DNA of 64,000 bases from positions 98,467-162,466 of the forward strand of contig NZ_GG657883.1 in assembly GCF_000156355.1 (NCBI RefSeq), read 5' to 3'. The notes under the pieces are model-generated. The model had not been told where the DNA came from, did no database searches, and worked only from the letters and a program-made list of their open reading frames with translations. Shown here piece after piece: positions 46,551-57,400 of the stretch. Position 1 is the stretch's first letter; each line of letters starts with the position of its first letter. The stretch is from Methylophaga thiooxydans DMS010. Its GTDB lineage: Bacteria > Pseudomonadota > Gammaproteobacteria > Nitrosococcales > Methylophagaceae. Both the position numbers and the translations under genes were made by a program.

Positions 46551-47593
46551 TGACAGCAATTGCAGATGCAATCAAAAAAGTAGCTACCGGCCCACACTTG
46601 AGTAAAGACTTAACGCAGGAAGAAGCCTTTGCTGCAACAATAGAAATTTTGAACGGTGAAGCGGAACCGGTCAGGGCTGCCATTTTCTTTATTGCAATGC
46701 GTATGAAGCGGGAGACTAACGAAGAAAATCTGGGGATTTTGCAAGCTCTGCAATCGGTGACGGAGCAACAGCAAACCGATACCGATGAATTACTTATTTT
46801 TGCTGATCCCTACAACGGCTTTAACCGTCATTGTCCTGTTACTGCGTTTTTGCCGGCTGTGCTAGCCGCTGCTGGTTTACCGACTGTTTCTCAGGGCGTG
46901 TTTGAAATGGGGCCCAAATTTGGTGTCACCCACGCCCAAGTTCTGGCGTTAGCCGGGTATGACATTAACCAGAATGTGGTTGCTGCCAAACAGGTCATTA
47001 ACCAGCCAGAAACAGGCTGGGCTTATATTGATCAATCTCAAGCGAGCCCGAAATTGTTTGCCTTGCAAGCATTGCGTACACAGATGATCAAACGTCCGAG
47101 CCTGGCGACTTTGGAAAAAATGGTGATGCCACTGAAATCAAAAGGCAGGACCCATTTAGCTATCGGTTTTGTGCATAAAGAATATCCTGCGATTCTGGGC
47201 TGGCTGGCTGAGGCGTTTGGTTATGATTCAGCGTTTATTGCCAGAGGTCTAGAAGGGGGTATTGTGCCGACGCTGCGTGATATTTCAAACAATCACCAAT
47301 TGATTAATGGTGACATGCTGACCTGTGCGCTTGATCCACAACAGTTTGGCATCAAGCAAGATACGCGTGGTGTTAAGGTCGATGATACGGTCACGGCAGA
47401 GCGTACTCTTGAAGAAGGTTTACAGGCCTTATCAGGACAAACCGGGCCAGCCTATGACAGTTTGGTATTTGGTGCCGCCATTGCTTTATGGCACACAGGC
47501 TTGTTTGCCTCTCAACTAGCAGCGGCTGACCATGTGAGGACGATTATCAACACAGGCAAAGCCAAGACTCATTTTGATTCTGGAATTTATTAA
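46550..47593 (+). CDS. ybiB: TrpD2/YbiB-like glycosyltransferase-fold protein
   Basis: A 347-residue protein of the nucleoside-phosphorylase/phosphoribosyltransferase fold, close to YbiB (TrpD2). N-terminal GPHLSKDLTQEEAFAA and the helical domain DGEAEPVRAAIFFIAMRMK-like segment are followed by a PRTase-like domain (GVFEMGPKFGVTHAQVLA, FVHKEYPAILGW). Unlike anthranilate phosphoribosyltransferase it lacks an obvious anthranilate site; YbiB has been described as a nucleic-acid-binding protein. I chose ATG 46550, coupled to the ligA stop. Confidence 0.85.
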
Positions 47594-48009
47594 TGGTTTA
47601 TCAACAAACGCTTACCTACAGCAATAAAGGCCGTGGCACTAATAATATCACCCAAGATGTTCAACAATTGGTCGCTGAATCAGGTATTTCAACAGGCACT
47701 TGTCATGTCTTTGTGCAACACACTAGCGCCTCGTTAATGCTATGTGAAAATGCCGATCCCGATGTCAGGCATGATCTTGAAACCTTTATGCAACACATTG
47801 TGCCAGATGGTGACCCGATGTTTCGTCATCAGGACGAAGGTCCTGATGATATGAGCGCCCATGTCAGAACGGTGTTAACAAATCCAGATCTAACCATACC
47901 AGTCAGTGGTGGTCAGTGTGATTTAGGGATTTGGCAGGGAATTTATTTGTGGGAACATCGTACCCATCCACAACGTCGTCGCGTCATTGTGACAGTTCAA
48001 GGTGAATAA
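47593..48009 (+). CDS. yjbQ: YjbQ family (UPF0047) thiamine-phosphate-synthase-like enzyme
   Basis: A 138-residue protein of UPF0047. FVQHTSASLMLCENADPDVRHDLETF and LGIWQGIYLWEHRTHPQRRRVIVTV are the family signature blocks, with conserved histidines for a metal or substrate. Members have been described as having secondary thiamine-phosphate synthase activity, but the real role is unclear. It overlaps ybiB by one base and is followed within a base or two by darP. Confidence 0.93.
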   Translation: MVYQQTLTYSNKGRGTNNITQDVQQLVAESGISTGTCHVFVQHTSASLMLCENADPDVRHDLETFMQHIVPDGDPMFRHQDEGPDDMSAHVRTVLTNPDLTIPVSGGQCDLGIWQGIYLWEHRTHPQRRRVIVTVQGE

Positions 48010-48010
48010 T

Positions 48011-48535
48011 ATGTCTGAATTTGAAGGTGACCAAGATGAAAACTGGTCAGAAGAGTGGGATCTGGAAAAAAGTAAATCACAGGTTAAGCGTGAACTTGAC
48101 GCATTAAAAGACCTCGGTAAAGAGTTAATGGATTTATCAGCAAAAGATTTGGAAAAGTTGAGTTTATCGGAAGACTTGTTGTATGCGATAACCAAAGCAC
48201 AAAGCATGAGTAAAGGTGCCTTGAAACGTCAAGTTGGCTTTATTGGTGGCATCTTAGCGCGAGAAGATCATGCCGATATCAGGCGTAACGTGGATTTACT
48301 CAAGTTGCCGCATCAGGGGCAAGTGAAGCAGTTTCACCAATTGGAACAATGGCGTGATCGCTTACTGGCAGGCGATAATGCTGTCTACGGAGAGCTCATT
48401 GCCGAATTTGAGGACTTTGACGTGCAACATGTGCGTCAGTTAGTCAGAAATGCAGATCGTGAAGCCAAGCAAAATAAACCGCCTAAAGCGGCGCGTCAGT
48501 TATTCCACTATTTGCAGTCACAACAGCAAGGTTAA
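48011..48535 (+). CDS. darP: Ribosome biogenesis factor DarP (YjgA)
   Basis: A 174-residue, highly charged helical protein (DUF615). KSKSQVKREL, LKDLGKELMDLSAKDLEKL and QVGFIGGILAREDHADIRRNVD are characteristic, as is the final KPPKAARQLFHYLQ. It helps late 50S subunit assembly. I chose ATG 48011 (MSEFEG). It ends four bases into the convergent sensor kinase gene. Confidence 0.93.
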   Translation: MSEFEGDQDENWSEEWDLEKSKSQVKRELDALKDLGKELMDLSAKDLEKLSLSEDLLYAITKAQSMSKGALKRQVGFIGGILAREDHADIRRNVDLLKLPHQGQVKQFHQLEQWRDRLLAGDNAVYGELIAEFEDFDVQHVRQLVRNADREAKQNKPPKAARQLFHYLQSQQQG

Positions 48536-49884
48536 TGACGCGGTAATTCAATCACAAAGCTGGCACCGCCAAGGTGCCCGCGTTCTAAGTTGATATTGCC
48601 TTCATAGGCCATGATGATGTCGCTAACAATAGCGAGGCCCAAGCCCTGACCTTCGGCTTGTGTATCGATACGGTGACCGCGTTTGATAACGAAACCTTCT
48701 GCACGCATGGGAATACCAGCGCCATCATCCTCCACACGAATAAAGATGGTGTCATTCACACTACGGGCAATAATGTGAACTTGAGAATGACAATATTTGT
48801 AGGCATTTTCGAGTAAATTACCTAACAATTCATACATATCACCTTCATCGGCATGGATGTAAGCATCGCGTTCAATTTCGCACTGGCAACGGATGTGTTT
48901 GGTTTGATATACCTTATCTAGACTACTGATAATTTTATGAATGATTTCGCCTAATGACACCGGTGCAAGTAGGCTACTTTTACCTTCGGTAGAAGCCCGT
49001 TGCAGCTGATAATCTACTAAGGTGCTGATACGGTCTAGCTGTTCATAGCCAGTCTGCTTGAGTTCATTCAAATCTCGGCTACCTGCTAATTCACCTCTAA
49101 AGACAGACAACGGCGTTTTCAGACTGTGAGCAAGATCGGCAAGTGAATTCTTATAGCGAAGGCGCCGTGATTCTTCATGATCCAGTAATGCATTAATGTT
49201 ATTGGTGAGCTGCTTTAACTCTTTGGGGTACTGATCATTAAGGCGACGGTGTTCACCGGTTTCAATCGCATGTAAGTCGACAGCCGCATCATGTAGAGGG
49301 CGTAAACTCCAGCGTAAAATAAGCCACTGAGCTATCAATAACATCAAGCCTGTGCCGCCAAGCCAATACCACAGGCTGCGTTGAAAGCCCGCGGTTTGCT
49401 CGCGTAATGTGCTCATATCTTCAGCGACATTAATGGTGTAATCAATTTCCTCGCCGGTGTCTGTTTCCCAGACGATACCGAAAGCTAAATTTTGTAATGT
49501 AATGCCGGCATCCATATCAACTACGGCGTAGTGTTCTTGTGATGGGCCGGGGTTAAAAGGCAAGACTAAAAAGTGACCAAGCGCGGAGGGCGATTGCCAG
49601 ATAATTTTTCTCTCATTGGTGATTTGAGCATAAAGTCCAGAGTTAGGAATAGAGAACTTAGGCTCAGCGAGATCATTCGACATAATGAGCTCGCCCTGCT
49701 CATTGAGTTCAGCCGCTGTTAATAAGGTGTAAATGTAGTTTTTGAGACGTTTCTTTTGCTCTGATTCAGCACTGCTTTCAAATGCATTATTCAGACTGAT
49801 CGCGGACAGTCCCAGAAAGGCAGTTAACACCAGACTGACGGCAATTAACAGCCGGGTGGATAAGGACAGATTAAATACTTTCAC
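48532..49884 (-). CDS. Sensor histidine kinase, PhoQ-like
   Basis: A 450-residue membrane kinase. Two transmembrane helices flank an acidic periplasmic sensor domain of about 140 residues. A HAMP-like region (RPLHDAAVDLHAIETG) follows, then the dimerisation H-box with the phosphorylated His in SLADLAHSLKTPLSV. The ATP-binding N, G1 and G2 boxes are NLLENAYKYC, EDDGAGIP and GQGLGLAIV. It resembles PhoQ, whose acidic patch binds divalent cations and antimicrobial peptides. The start is GTG 49884, overlapping the regulator by 14 bases. Confidence 0.92.
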   Translation of the reverse strand: MKVFNLSLSTRLLIAVSLVLTAFLGLSAISLNNAFESSAESEQKKRLKNYIYTLLTAAELNEQGELIMSNDLAEPKFSIPNSGLYAQITNERKIIWQSPSALGHFLVLPFNPGPSQEHYAVVDMDAGITLQNLAFGIVWETDTGEEIDYTINVAEDMSTLREQTAGFQRSLWYWLGGTGLMLLIAQWLILRWSLRPLHDAAVDLHAIETGEHRRLNDQYPKELKQLTNNINALLDHEESRRLRYKNSLADLAHSLKTPLSVFRGELAGSRDLNELKQTGYEQLDRISTLVDYQLQRASTEGKSSLLAPVSLGEIIHKIISSLDKVYQTKHIRCQCEIERDAYIHADEGDMYELLGNLLENAYKYCHSQVHIIARSVNDTIFIRVEDDGAGIPMRAEGFVIKRGHRIDTQAEGQGLGLAIVSDIIMAYEGNINLERGHLGGASFVIELPRH

Positions 49885-50554
49885 GAGGTAGATTGAGTCT
49901 GTATCCGCGGCCACGCAAGGTTTCGATAGGATTTAATGCTTTGTCGGGATCAAGTTTGCCACGCAAACGCTTGACGAAGACTTCGATGACATTGCTATCA
50001 CGATCCTGGTCTTGTTCGTAGATATGATCCGTCAACTCTGTTTTTGAAATTACTTCACCCGCATGCAGCAGTAAATAGTGCAAAAGACGGTATTCATAGG
50101 CGGTGAGATCAATGACTTGATCGTGTTTGGTCACTTGTTGCGTACTTGGATTGAGGCAAATAGGGCCACAGCATAAGGTTGGGTTCGCCCAGCCTGAAGC
50201 TCGACGGGAGAGTGCGTTGAGTCGCGCCAGTAACTCTTCAAAATGAAATGGCTTGACCAGATAATCGTCAGCACCTGATTCTAACCCTTCTACTTTATCC
50301 TGCCAGCGACCACGGGCTGTGAGGATCAAAATAGGGTAGTCCACGCCTTGTTGACGCAATTGTTGGATAACGTCGATGCCTGATAATTTGGGCAGGCCAA
50401 GATCGATGATGGCGACATCATAGGGATATTCAGATCCCATAAACAAGCCTTCTTCACCATCGCTGACAGCATCGACTGTTAGATTTTGCTGCTTGAGTTG
50501 CTGCTCAATTTGCTCACGCAAATGAACTTCATCTTCGATTACTAAAACTCGCAT
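49871..50554 (-). CDS. OmpR-family response regulator, PhoP-like
   Basis: A 227-residue two-domain regulator. The receiver has acidic DE at 8-9, phosphoacceptor Asp in VAIIDLGLP (~51) and Lys in LVKPFHFEEL. The winged-helix output domain shows LTAYEYRLLHYLLLHAGEVISKTEL and NVIEVFVKRLRGKLD. It is the partner of the PhoQ-like kinase that follows. The PepSY-like gene just upstream is likely part of the same regulon. Confidence 0.95.
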   Translation of the reverse strand: MRVLVIEDEVHLREQIEQQLKQQNLTVDAVSDGEEGLFMGSEYPYDVAIIDLGLPKLSGIDVIQQLRQQGVDYPILILTARGRWQDKVEGLESGADDYLVKPFHFEELLARLNALSRRASGWANPTLCCGPICLNPSTQQVTKHDQVIDLTAYEYRLLHYLLLHAGEVISKTELTDHIYEQDQDRDSNVIEVFVKRLRGKLDPDKALNPIETLRGRGYRLNLPRESI

Positions 50555-50560
50555 AGCTAC

Positions 50561-50851
50561 TCAGGGAACTGCATGACCGGTATCACGATCGATACGGTGA
50601 ACTTTAACTTTGCCATTATTGTGCAAGACCTTGATACGAAAGATGACTTTATTATCACGACTTTCTTCATCGACAGAAAGAATTTTTCCATTGGTTTCGA
50701 CCTTTGCTAATTCTGCTGCAGTATGTCGCGTCAATGGCAACTCTATTTCATTAATACTGTTACCTGGGGCATTCTCATACGGCGGCAGTTCATCAGCCTG
50801 CACCGGCACGCTCAAGCAAAGCGCAAGCAGCAGATAGCTATATTTCAACAT
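50561..50851 (-). CDS. PepSY-like exported protein
   Basis: A 96-residue protein with signal peptide (MLKYSYLLLALCLSVPVQA). The mature domain TAAELAKVETNGKILSVDEESRDNK...FRIKVLHNNGKVKVHRIDRDTG resembles a PepSY domain, commonly found next to two-component systems and thought to modulate sensor kinases or proteases. It ends seven bases before the response regulator, so it is probably cotranscribed with it. Confidence 0.75.
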   Translation of the reverse strand: MLKYSYLLLALCLSVPVQADELPPYENAPGNSINEIELPLTRHTAAELAKVETNGKILSVDEESRDNKVIFRIKVLHNNGKVKVHRIDRDTGHAVP

Positions 50852-50936
50852 CAGTCAACCTTAACATTAGTCTGCGTGTAGTTATAACAGTATCTGCTGT
50901 CAACGCAAGTTTCCATTCTGTTTAATCGATAAAGCA

Positions 50937-51341
50937 TTATTTGGATAGCTCTGGTTTTATGGGGCCGAGATCACCATTTGCGCGAGCTTTAAGATAGCTA
51001 TAAATCTGTTCACGACCTTGCATCACGGCAGCGTTAGATTGCCAAGCCGGCATGCTGCCAATCGAGCCGGCTTTGCCTTGAGCTACCGTCTTCATAAATT
51101 CATCTCGAGTAATATTGTTGAGGCTTTTTGCCAGGTCGGGTCCTGCTAAACCTTGTCCGTAGGTACCATGGCAACGTGCACACCAATTACGGTAAAGTTT
51201 GAAACCGTTGTAACTATCAGCATCAAGTTGGTTACCATTTTTGATGGTGTAGGGGCGTTCCTGCGATAAGGTTGGCAGGCTGGTCATAAGACCAGCCGCT
51301 AACAACAATAAGGATGTAGAAGTAATGCGGTTTAGTTTCAT
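50937..51341 (-). CDS. Periplasmic cytochrome c
   Basis: A 134-residue class I cytochrome c with signal peptide (STSLLLLAAGLMTSLPTLS) and one haem site, NWCARCHGTYGQGLAGPDL. The axial Met is probably in GSIGSMPAWQ. The sequence after the signal peptide (YTIKNGNQLDADSYNGFKLY) resembles cytochromes that accept electrons from PQQ-linked alcohol dehydrogenases in methylotrophs, but no such dehydrogenase is in the window. The start could be the ATG at 51341 or a GTG just before. Confidence 0.88.
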   Translation of the reverse strand: MKLNRITSTSLLLLAAGLMTSLPTLSQERPYTIKNGNQLDADSYNGFKLYRNWCARCHGTYGQGLAGPDLAKSLNNITRDEFMKTVAQGKAGSIGSMPAWQSNAAVMQGREQIYSYLKARANGDLGPIKPELSK

Positions 51342-51353
51342 CACAACACCTGA

Positions 51354-51908
51354 TCAGTAATAACGACGGTGACGAGGTTCGACATGAACATCAACGGGAA
51401 TAAATTTTCCCGGGTGATGATCCATCACCGTAGTGTAGCGCTTGCCGTTATAACGGTAACTGACTTCGTAGGCATCAATACGCTGTTCACGATGCTGACG
51501 CTCTACCACTCTGCAGTGCTCTTCGTAACTTGTTTGATAGTTTCTGTTTTGGGCTTCCCAGTCTCGTCCCACTGAGCCCCCCAGTAATGTACCAGCTACG
51601 GCTAATGCCGTTTTACCTTTACCGCCACCAAATTGGCTACCAATGACGCCGCCAACAATGCCACCTGCAATTGTGCTGGTGTATGATTGATGATCACGTC
51701 GTGACCGTCTGGGTTCATCCCAGCACTCTTGTTGTGGCGTTGTGATGGTCACAGTGCGATAGATCGGTTCTACGTGAGTGACACGCGCCTTTTCAGTTGC
51801 TTGGTAATTACGATAGTCTCTATCATAGTGCCGGTCACCAGCCATGGCAGCGGAAGCTGCCAACATTAAGCTACTGAACACGGTTAAGGTTTTGATTGTG
51901 CTTGTCAT
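51354..51908 (-). CDS. Glycine-zipper (17 kDa surface antigen-like) protein
   Basis: A 184-residue exported protein with signal peptide (MLAASAAMA) and a central glycine zipper (TIAGGIVGGVIGSQFGGGKGKT ... GTLLGGSVGRD). After it comes the C-terminal domain SYRYNGKRYTTVMDHHPGKF found in RT0821/Lpp0805-type surface proteins. Glycine-zipper helices insert in the outer or inner membrane, and proteins of this kind are linked to envelope integrity. It is 9 bases upstream of the cytochrome c gene on the same strand. Confidence 0.85.
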   Translation of the reverse strand: MTSTIKTLTVFSSLMLAASAAMAGDRHYDRDYRNYQATEKARVTHVEPIYRTVTITTPQQECWDEPRRSRRDHQSYTSTIAGGIVGGVIGSQFGGGKGKTALAVAGTLLGGSVGRDWEAQNRNYQTSYEEHCRVVERQHREQRIDAYEVSYRYNGKRYTTVMDHHPGKFIPVDVHVEPRHRRYY

Positions 51909-52110
51909 GACAGCTCTCCTCTATAGTTAGCTGTTGTGTAGACATTAGCAAAGCAAAACTGAACCAATACTGAATGCTTGAAATCTTTTTTGATTATTTT
52001 AAAAAGTGTGAACTACCTCACATGGCTAAAAAGGCGGTCTGTGATTAACTGCTTGGCTGTGATGAAGTTCACAAATAAGGATCATTGTTTCGTGTTTAAC
52101 CGGAGTTAAA

Positions 52111-54447
52111 TTGAACACAGCCACTCGCATGAATAAGGAAGTCCGTGCCCTTGATGTTGATAACGTCAACATCATGCGTCTGAACATTTTGTTACAGCAG
52201 GGTGTGACAGCAATCATAGCTAATACTGTGATCAGCCTGATCACTGCAATAGCCCTGTATTCTGCTATGCCCGGCAACTTTATTGTGGGCTGGGCAGTGA
52301 TGTCAGTTCTGATAAGTGGCATGCGTTTAATGCTTGTGGTGCGTTTAAAACGAAAACTTCAGCAAACAGTATCAAGCTCCTCTGCACAAATTTACGAAAA
52401 CCTATATGCCTCATTTCTGATGGTTAGCGGTCTGATATGGGGAAGCCTAGGTTGGCTATTTGATAGCGGTAATACGTTAAATCAGCAAATGATTATTCCA
52501 CTTGTCATTGGTGGCATGTCGGCCGGTGCTGTGTTTTCCCATTTGAGTAGTATGCGAAGCTTCAGTGCCTTTGTTATTCCGATGGTTCTACCTGTTTCAG
52601 CCGCTATATCTATGGCTGGGTTTCAACTTGAGTCACTCACAACATTGGTTTATCTATTTGCCGTGCTATTGCTAACAAAAACCCTTCACCAACGCCTGCT
52701 TGAAAGTCTTACTTTACGCCACGAGAATGCCAGTCTTGTTGCTCATCTGACCGATATTAATAAATCTCAATCGATTTTGTTACAGGAACTGCGAGAAAAA
52801 GAGGCCTTTCTCGTGCACACCTTTGAGCAAGCGGGTGTGCCGATGATCATAATGGACGAAGACTTTTTTATTCTTGATGTAAATAATGTGGCTTGCGAAT
52901 TATTTGGTTATGATAAAAAAATACTAACGCACATAACGATGACTGACTTATTGCATCCGGATGATTCCTTTACGGTTAGTGCTCAGTATGAACGATTATT
53001 GGCCGGCGATATTAATCAATATACAACCACTAGCCGGTGTTTCAATAAAGCTGGCAATACTATTTGGTTACAAGCGACGTTATCTTCAGTTCGTAACGAA
53101 ACCGGAGGCATTGAATATATTGTTGTGCAGGCACAAGATCGGACGCAGCAACACAAGCTACACGAAGACCTTAAACATCAATCCTCACATGACACGTTGA
53201 CAGGTTTACCCAATCGCTCAAGTTTAGAGACCTATTTACAAAAAGTAGTGAATGACCGGCCTACAGAAGAGCATATTTTTTGTTTTATTGATTTAGACCA
53301 ATTTAAAGTTATCAACGATACCTGTGGTCATATTGCCGGCGATACATTATTGAAACAAGTCAGTTCTCTGATCCAAAAATCATTGTATGAAGCAGATTTA
53401 CTCGCACGCTTTGGTGGCGACGAATTTGCACTGCTGATGGTGGATTGTAGCCTACAGCAGGCACAGCAAAAACTGCATGAAATATTGCAAGAAATACGGC
53501 AACTGAAGTTCAGTTACGACGGCTACAGCTTTACGATGACTGCCAGTATTGGCCTCGTTGAAATAAATAAAACCAGTAGCTTAGTGGAATTACTCAAGCA
53601 GGCTGACAGTGCTTGTTATGCTGCAAAAGAAGCAGGTAGGGATCGCCTTCATCTCTTCAGTGATGATGATAGTCAACTAGCGCAACGTAGTGATGAAATG
53701 CGTTGGGTGAGTAGAATTCAATCAGCGTTGAGTCAGCAAAAGCTGGTGTTATATAGCCAGCCCATTCAGGCTGTCACAACAACACAGCATCACACCCACT
53801 GGGAGTTATTAATTCGGATGGTTGCTGATGATGGTTCAGTGATTTCGCCAGGTAAGTTTTTACCTGCAGCTGAACGTTATAATCTCGCTGCTGCTATTGA
53901 TATGTGGACGATTGAGCATGTGGTGACACGCTTATCGCAAGCAGCGGCACGGGGGCAGGACATAACGGGTATTTACGCGATAAACCTTTCAGGTCAATCC
54001 TTGGGGGACGCCCGTTTTAACGAAAAAATTATTGCGTTGATTATGTCGGCTGAATTGATGCAAACAGGGGCTGTGATATGTTTCGAAATTACTGAAACAG
54101 CAGCCATTACCAATATTCAAACGGCAGTCGGGTTTATCGATAGATTACGTCAGGTTGGCTGTCTATTTGCTCTTGATGACTTCGGCAGTGGCTTGTCTTC
54201 ATTTGCTTACCTCAAGCAGCTACCCGTCGATTATTTAAAAATTGATGGCATGTTTGTGCGTGATGCTGCTACCAATCATGTCAACATGGAAATTGTTAAT
54301 TCAATTAATGGTATTGGGCAGGCTCTAGGTTTACAAACTGTGGCTGAATTTGTTGAAGATAAAGCGACATTAAAGGTTCTGCAACAACTTGGGGTAGATT
54401 ACGTACAGGGCTATGAAATCGGCAAACCACAGCTTTGGCAGTTGTAA
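52111..54447 (+). CDS. Membrane-bound cyclic-di-GMP protein with PAS, GGDEF and EAL domains
   Basis: A 778-residue protein. Residues ~20-210 hold five to six predicted transmembrane helices, ~245-350 a PAS domain (ILDVNNVACELFGYDKK), ~365-525 GGDEF and ~535-775 EAL. The diguanylate cyclase active site FGGDEFALL is intact. The phosphodiesterase part has ELL in place of EAL, DDFGSGLSS and KIDGMFVRD, and looks largely functional. It makes and/or breaks c-di-GMP, controlling motility and biofilm. The start is TTG 52111 after CGGAGTTAAA. Confidence 0.93.
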   Translation: MNTATRMNKEVRALDVDNVNIMRLNILLQQGVTAIIANTVISLITAIALYSAMPGNFIVGWAVMSVLISGMRLMLVVRLKRKLQQTVSSSSAQIYENLYASFLMVSGLIWGSLGWLFDSGNTLNQQMIIPLVIGGMSAGAVFSHLSSMRSFSAFVIPMVLPVSAAISMAGFQLESLTTLVYLFAVLLLTKTLHQRLLESLTLRHENASLVAHLTDINKSQSILLQELREKEAFLVHTFEQAGVPMIIMDEDFFILDVNNVACELFGYDKKILTHITMTDLLHPDDSFTVSAQYERLLAGDINQYTTTSRCFNKAGNTIWLQATLSSVRNETGGIEYIVVQAQDRTQQHKLHEDLKHQSSHDTLTGLPNRSSLETYLQKVVNDRPTEEHIFCFIDLDQFKVINDTCGHIAGDTLLKQVSSLIQKSLYEADLLARFGGDEFALLMVDCSLQQAQQKLHEILQEIRQLKFSYDGYSFTMTASIGLVEINKTSSLVELLKQADSACYAAKEAGRDRLHLFSDDDSQLAQRSDEMRWVSRIQSALSQQKLVLYSQPIQAVTTTQHHTHWELLIRMVADDGSVISPGKFLPAAERYNLAAAIDMWTIEHVVTRLSQAAARGQDITGIYAINLSGQSLGDARFNEKIIALIMSAELMQTGAVICFEITETAAITNIQTAVGFIDRLRQVGCLFALDDFGSGLSSFAYLKQLPVDYLKIDGMFVRDAATNHVNMEIVNSINGIGQALGLQTVAEFVEDKATLKVLQQLGVDYVQGYEIGKPQLWQL

Positions 54448-57400
54448 TTAACAGTCTTGCCACTGCTTTTGCAAGCGTTTAGCTGATATCGGATAAGCCG
54501 TTTTTAACTCCTGAGCAAATATCGAGACTCTGAACTCTTCTAACATCCAGCGGTATACCCAAAACTCAGGGGTCTCAATTTTATTCACTTTTTGGGTAAA
54601 TTTCTGCCAGTGCGGCATCACTTCGGCCATTCGTTGTTTATCTTTGGCCGGATCGGTAAGCAATTTATCCAGTCTGCTACCTGCCGCCTGGCAATAGACC
54701 GGTAAGCGTTTTAAGGCCTCATCTGGCGTATTGTGAACAAACCCCTGATAAATTAAATAACCTAATTGCTCACGAATATCATTAACGGCATGGATGGCGT
54801 TTAAAGGCATATTATTGCCAAGCCGTTTGGCGATAGCATGATATTCAGCAAGCGGTCCGGCGATACTTTGAGCCAGGTCAGCAGCAATTTTGATAAGGTC
54901 GCTACGTCTTTCATCTAAACGACGCTGGAAATCATCAGCTGTACGTATTGCCGGTTGCGCAATAAGGAAACAGCGATCAAACGCAACATGAATCAAATCT
55001 GTTTTCAGTTGTTCACAGGGTGTGTGCTGACTATTGTGTTTTGCCTCATAGGGTGATGGTGGCACATTGGCATAATGTAGACACATTTGCTTGAGGTTAG
55101 GCAGATTTTTGCTGAGGTACTTCACCGCATCAGCTTGTACCAGCATAAATAAACGACGTAGTCCTGAATGCGTCAGTTCTTTTGCTTGAGAAGCGGTGTC
55201 CATGAGGGTTAAATCTACACAATCACCTTTATCGACGAGAGTCGGGTAGGCAGTCATTTCCAGTCCATTCTGCTCAAGCGTGACCTGTTCAGGTAAATCA
55301 TTAAACTGCCAGCTGGTCAGACCTTGCTGTTCATACTCGCTATCTGGAATTTGACGGAAACTGGCTGCCGCTTCGCGTGCCCAGTTTTCTTTTAAGGTCG
55401 CTAAATCGCGACTTTCGTCCAGTAATTTACCGTCATCATCGACCAACTTGAAGTTCATTTGCAGATAGAGAGGTAAATCATCCGTACGCCAGTCAGATGC
55501 ATCGATTTCAACACCGCTCAGTTTTCTAAGACTTTCACTTAATGCGGGTAATAATGCACCAGACTCTGGTGAGAGTTGCTTAAGACATTGATCGGCATAA
55601 TTTGGCACAGGGATAAAGTGGCGACGCAACGATTTTGGCAAGGCTTTGATTAGGAAAATAACTTTATCGCGCAGTAGTCCCGGTACTAACCAGTCATAAC
55701 GTTCGGGACTGGTCTGGTTGAGTAGAGAAAGAGGAATAGTTTGGGTAATACCATCGTGCTGTTTACCCGGTTCGAAATGATATTCTAAGGGCAGGGGCAC
55801 TCGGTTTATCAGCATCTGATCCGGGTAATAATCTGCTGTGACTTGCTCGGCATCATGTTGCATCAGTTGGTCACGGCTCAGAAACAAAAGATTAGGTGAT
55901 TCCTTTTCAGCTTCTTTACGCCATTTTTCGAAACCGGCACCGTTGATAATATTGTGTGGGATGCGTTCACGATAAAACGTAAACAGAATATCTTCATCGA
56001 CCAGTACATCACGGCGACGCGACTTTTGTTCCAACAGTTCAATATCTGCGATGAGTGTCTGATTTTGTTTGAAAAAGGGGGCCCGGCAGTGCCAATCACC
56101 ATTGACGAGCGCTTCGCGAATAAAAATTTCATTGGAAAGCTCGGGATCAATCGGGCCATAGTGAACCCGTCTACGGGTGACAATAGGAAGGCCATACAAT
56201 GATGCGGATTCAAATGCGACCACCTGAGCCGGTTTCTTTTCCCAGTGTGGGTCACTGTATTGACGTTTGATAAGGCTACCCGCCAAGGGTTCTATCCAAG
56301 TAGGATCGATCTTAGCCACAATACGGGCGTATAAGCGGCCGGTTTCTACCAGTTCTGCAGCCATTAGCCACTTCGGGCCTTTTTTGTGTAATGCAGAACC
56401 GGGGAAGATCTGTAATTTCAAATTACGGGCACCGGTGTACTCGTATTTATCACTTTTAAAGGCGATGTGACTTAACAAACCACATAATAATGCTTGATGA
56501 ATAGCGTCGTAGCTGGCCTCTTGCTGATTGAATTTCAGCCCTAGTTCACCTAACTGAATATGTAGCTGTTGATGGATATCATGCCATTCACGTAAGCGTA
56601 AAAAAGACAGAAAGTTTTCTTTGCAATACTTTCTGAGCTTATTTTGGCTAAGATGTTTTTTCTTCTCGTGATAAAGGTTCCATAGCTTAATAAAACTAAC
56701 AAAATCAGAGCGTTCGTCTTTATATTTAGAATGCGCCTCATCAGCAGCTTGCTGCTTATCCATCGGTCGTTCTCGTGGATCTTGAATACTCAGCGCGCTC
56801 GCAATGATCAATACTTCGGTCAGACTATGGTGATCGGCACCGGCTAACAGCATGCGAGCAATGCGGGGGTCAATCGGCAATTTAGCGAGCTGACGACCTG
56901 TTTCTGTAATACGGCGCTGCCGGTCTACCGCATTCAACTCATCCAATAAACGATAGCCATCGTTGATCATCTTTTGCGGTGGCGGGTTGATGAATGGAAA
57001 TTTTGCCGGATCGCCCAGTTTTAATGCTGACATCTGCAATATCACTGAGCCAAGGTTGGTACGTAAAATTTCCGGATCAGTAAACGCCGGACGTGCCGTA
57101 AAGTCCTCTTCATCATAGAGGCGAATGCAAATACCTGCGGCAACACGACCGCAGCGACCAGCACGCTGATTAGCACTCGATTGTGAGATTTTCTCAATGG
57201 GCAGGCGCTGTACTTTATTACGCACACTGTAACGGCTTATCCGAGCGTTACCCGGGTCGACGACATAACGAATACCGGGAACGGTCAATGACGTCTCAGC
57301 CACGTTAGTCGCCAGTATAATGCGCCGCTGACCACCGGTTTTGAACACGCGGTTTTGTTCGCTGGCAGACTGCCTGGCAAATAAAGGTAGAATTTCAGTT

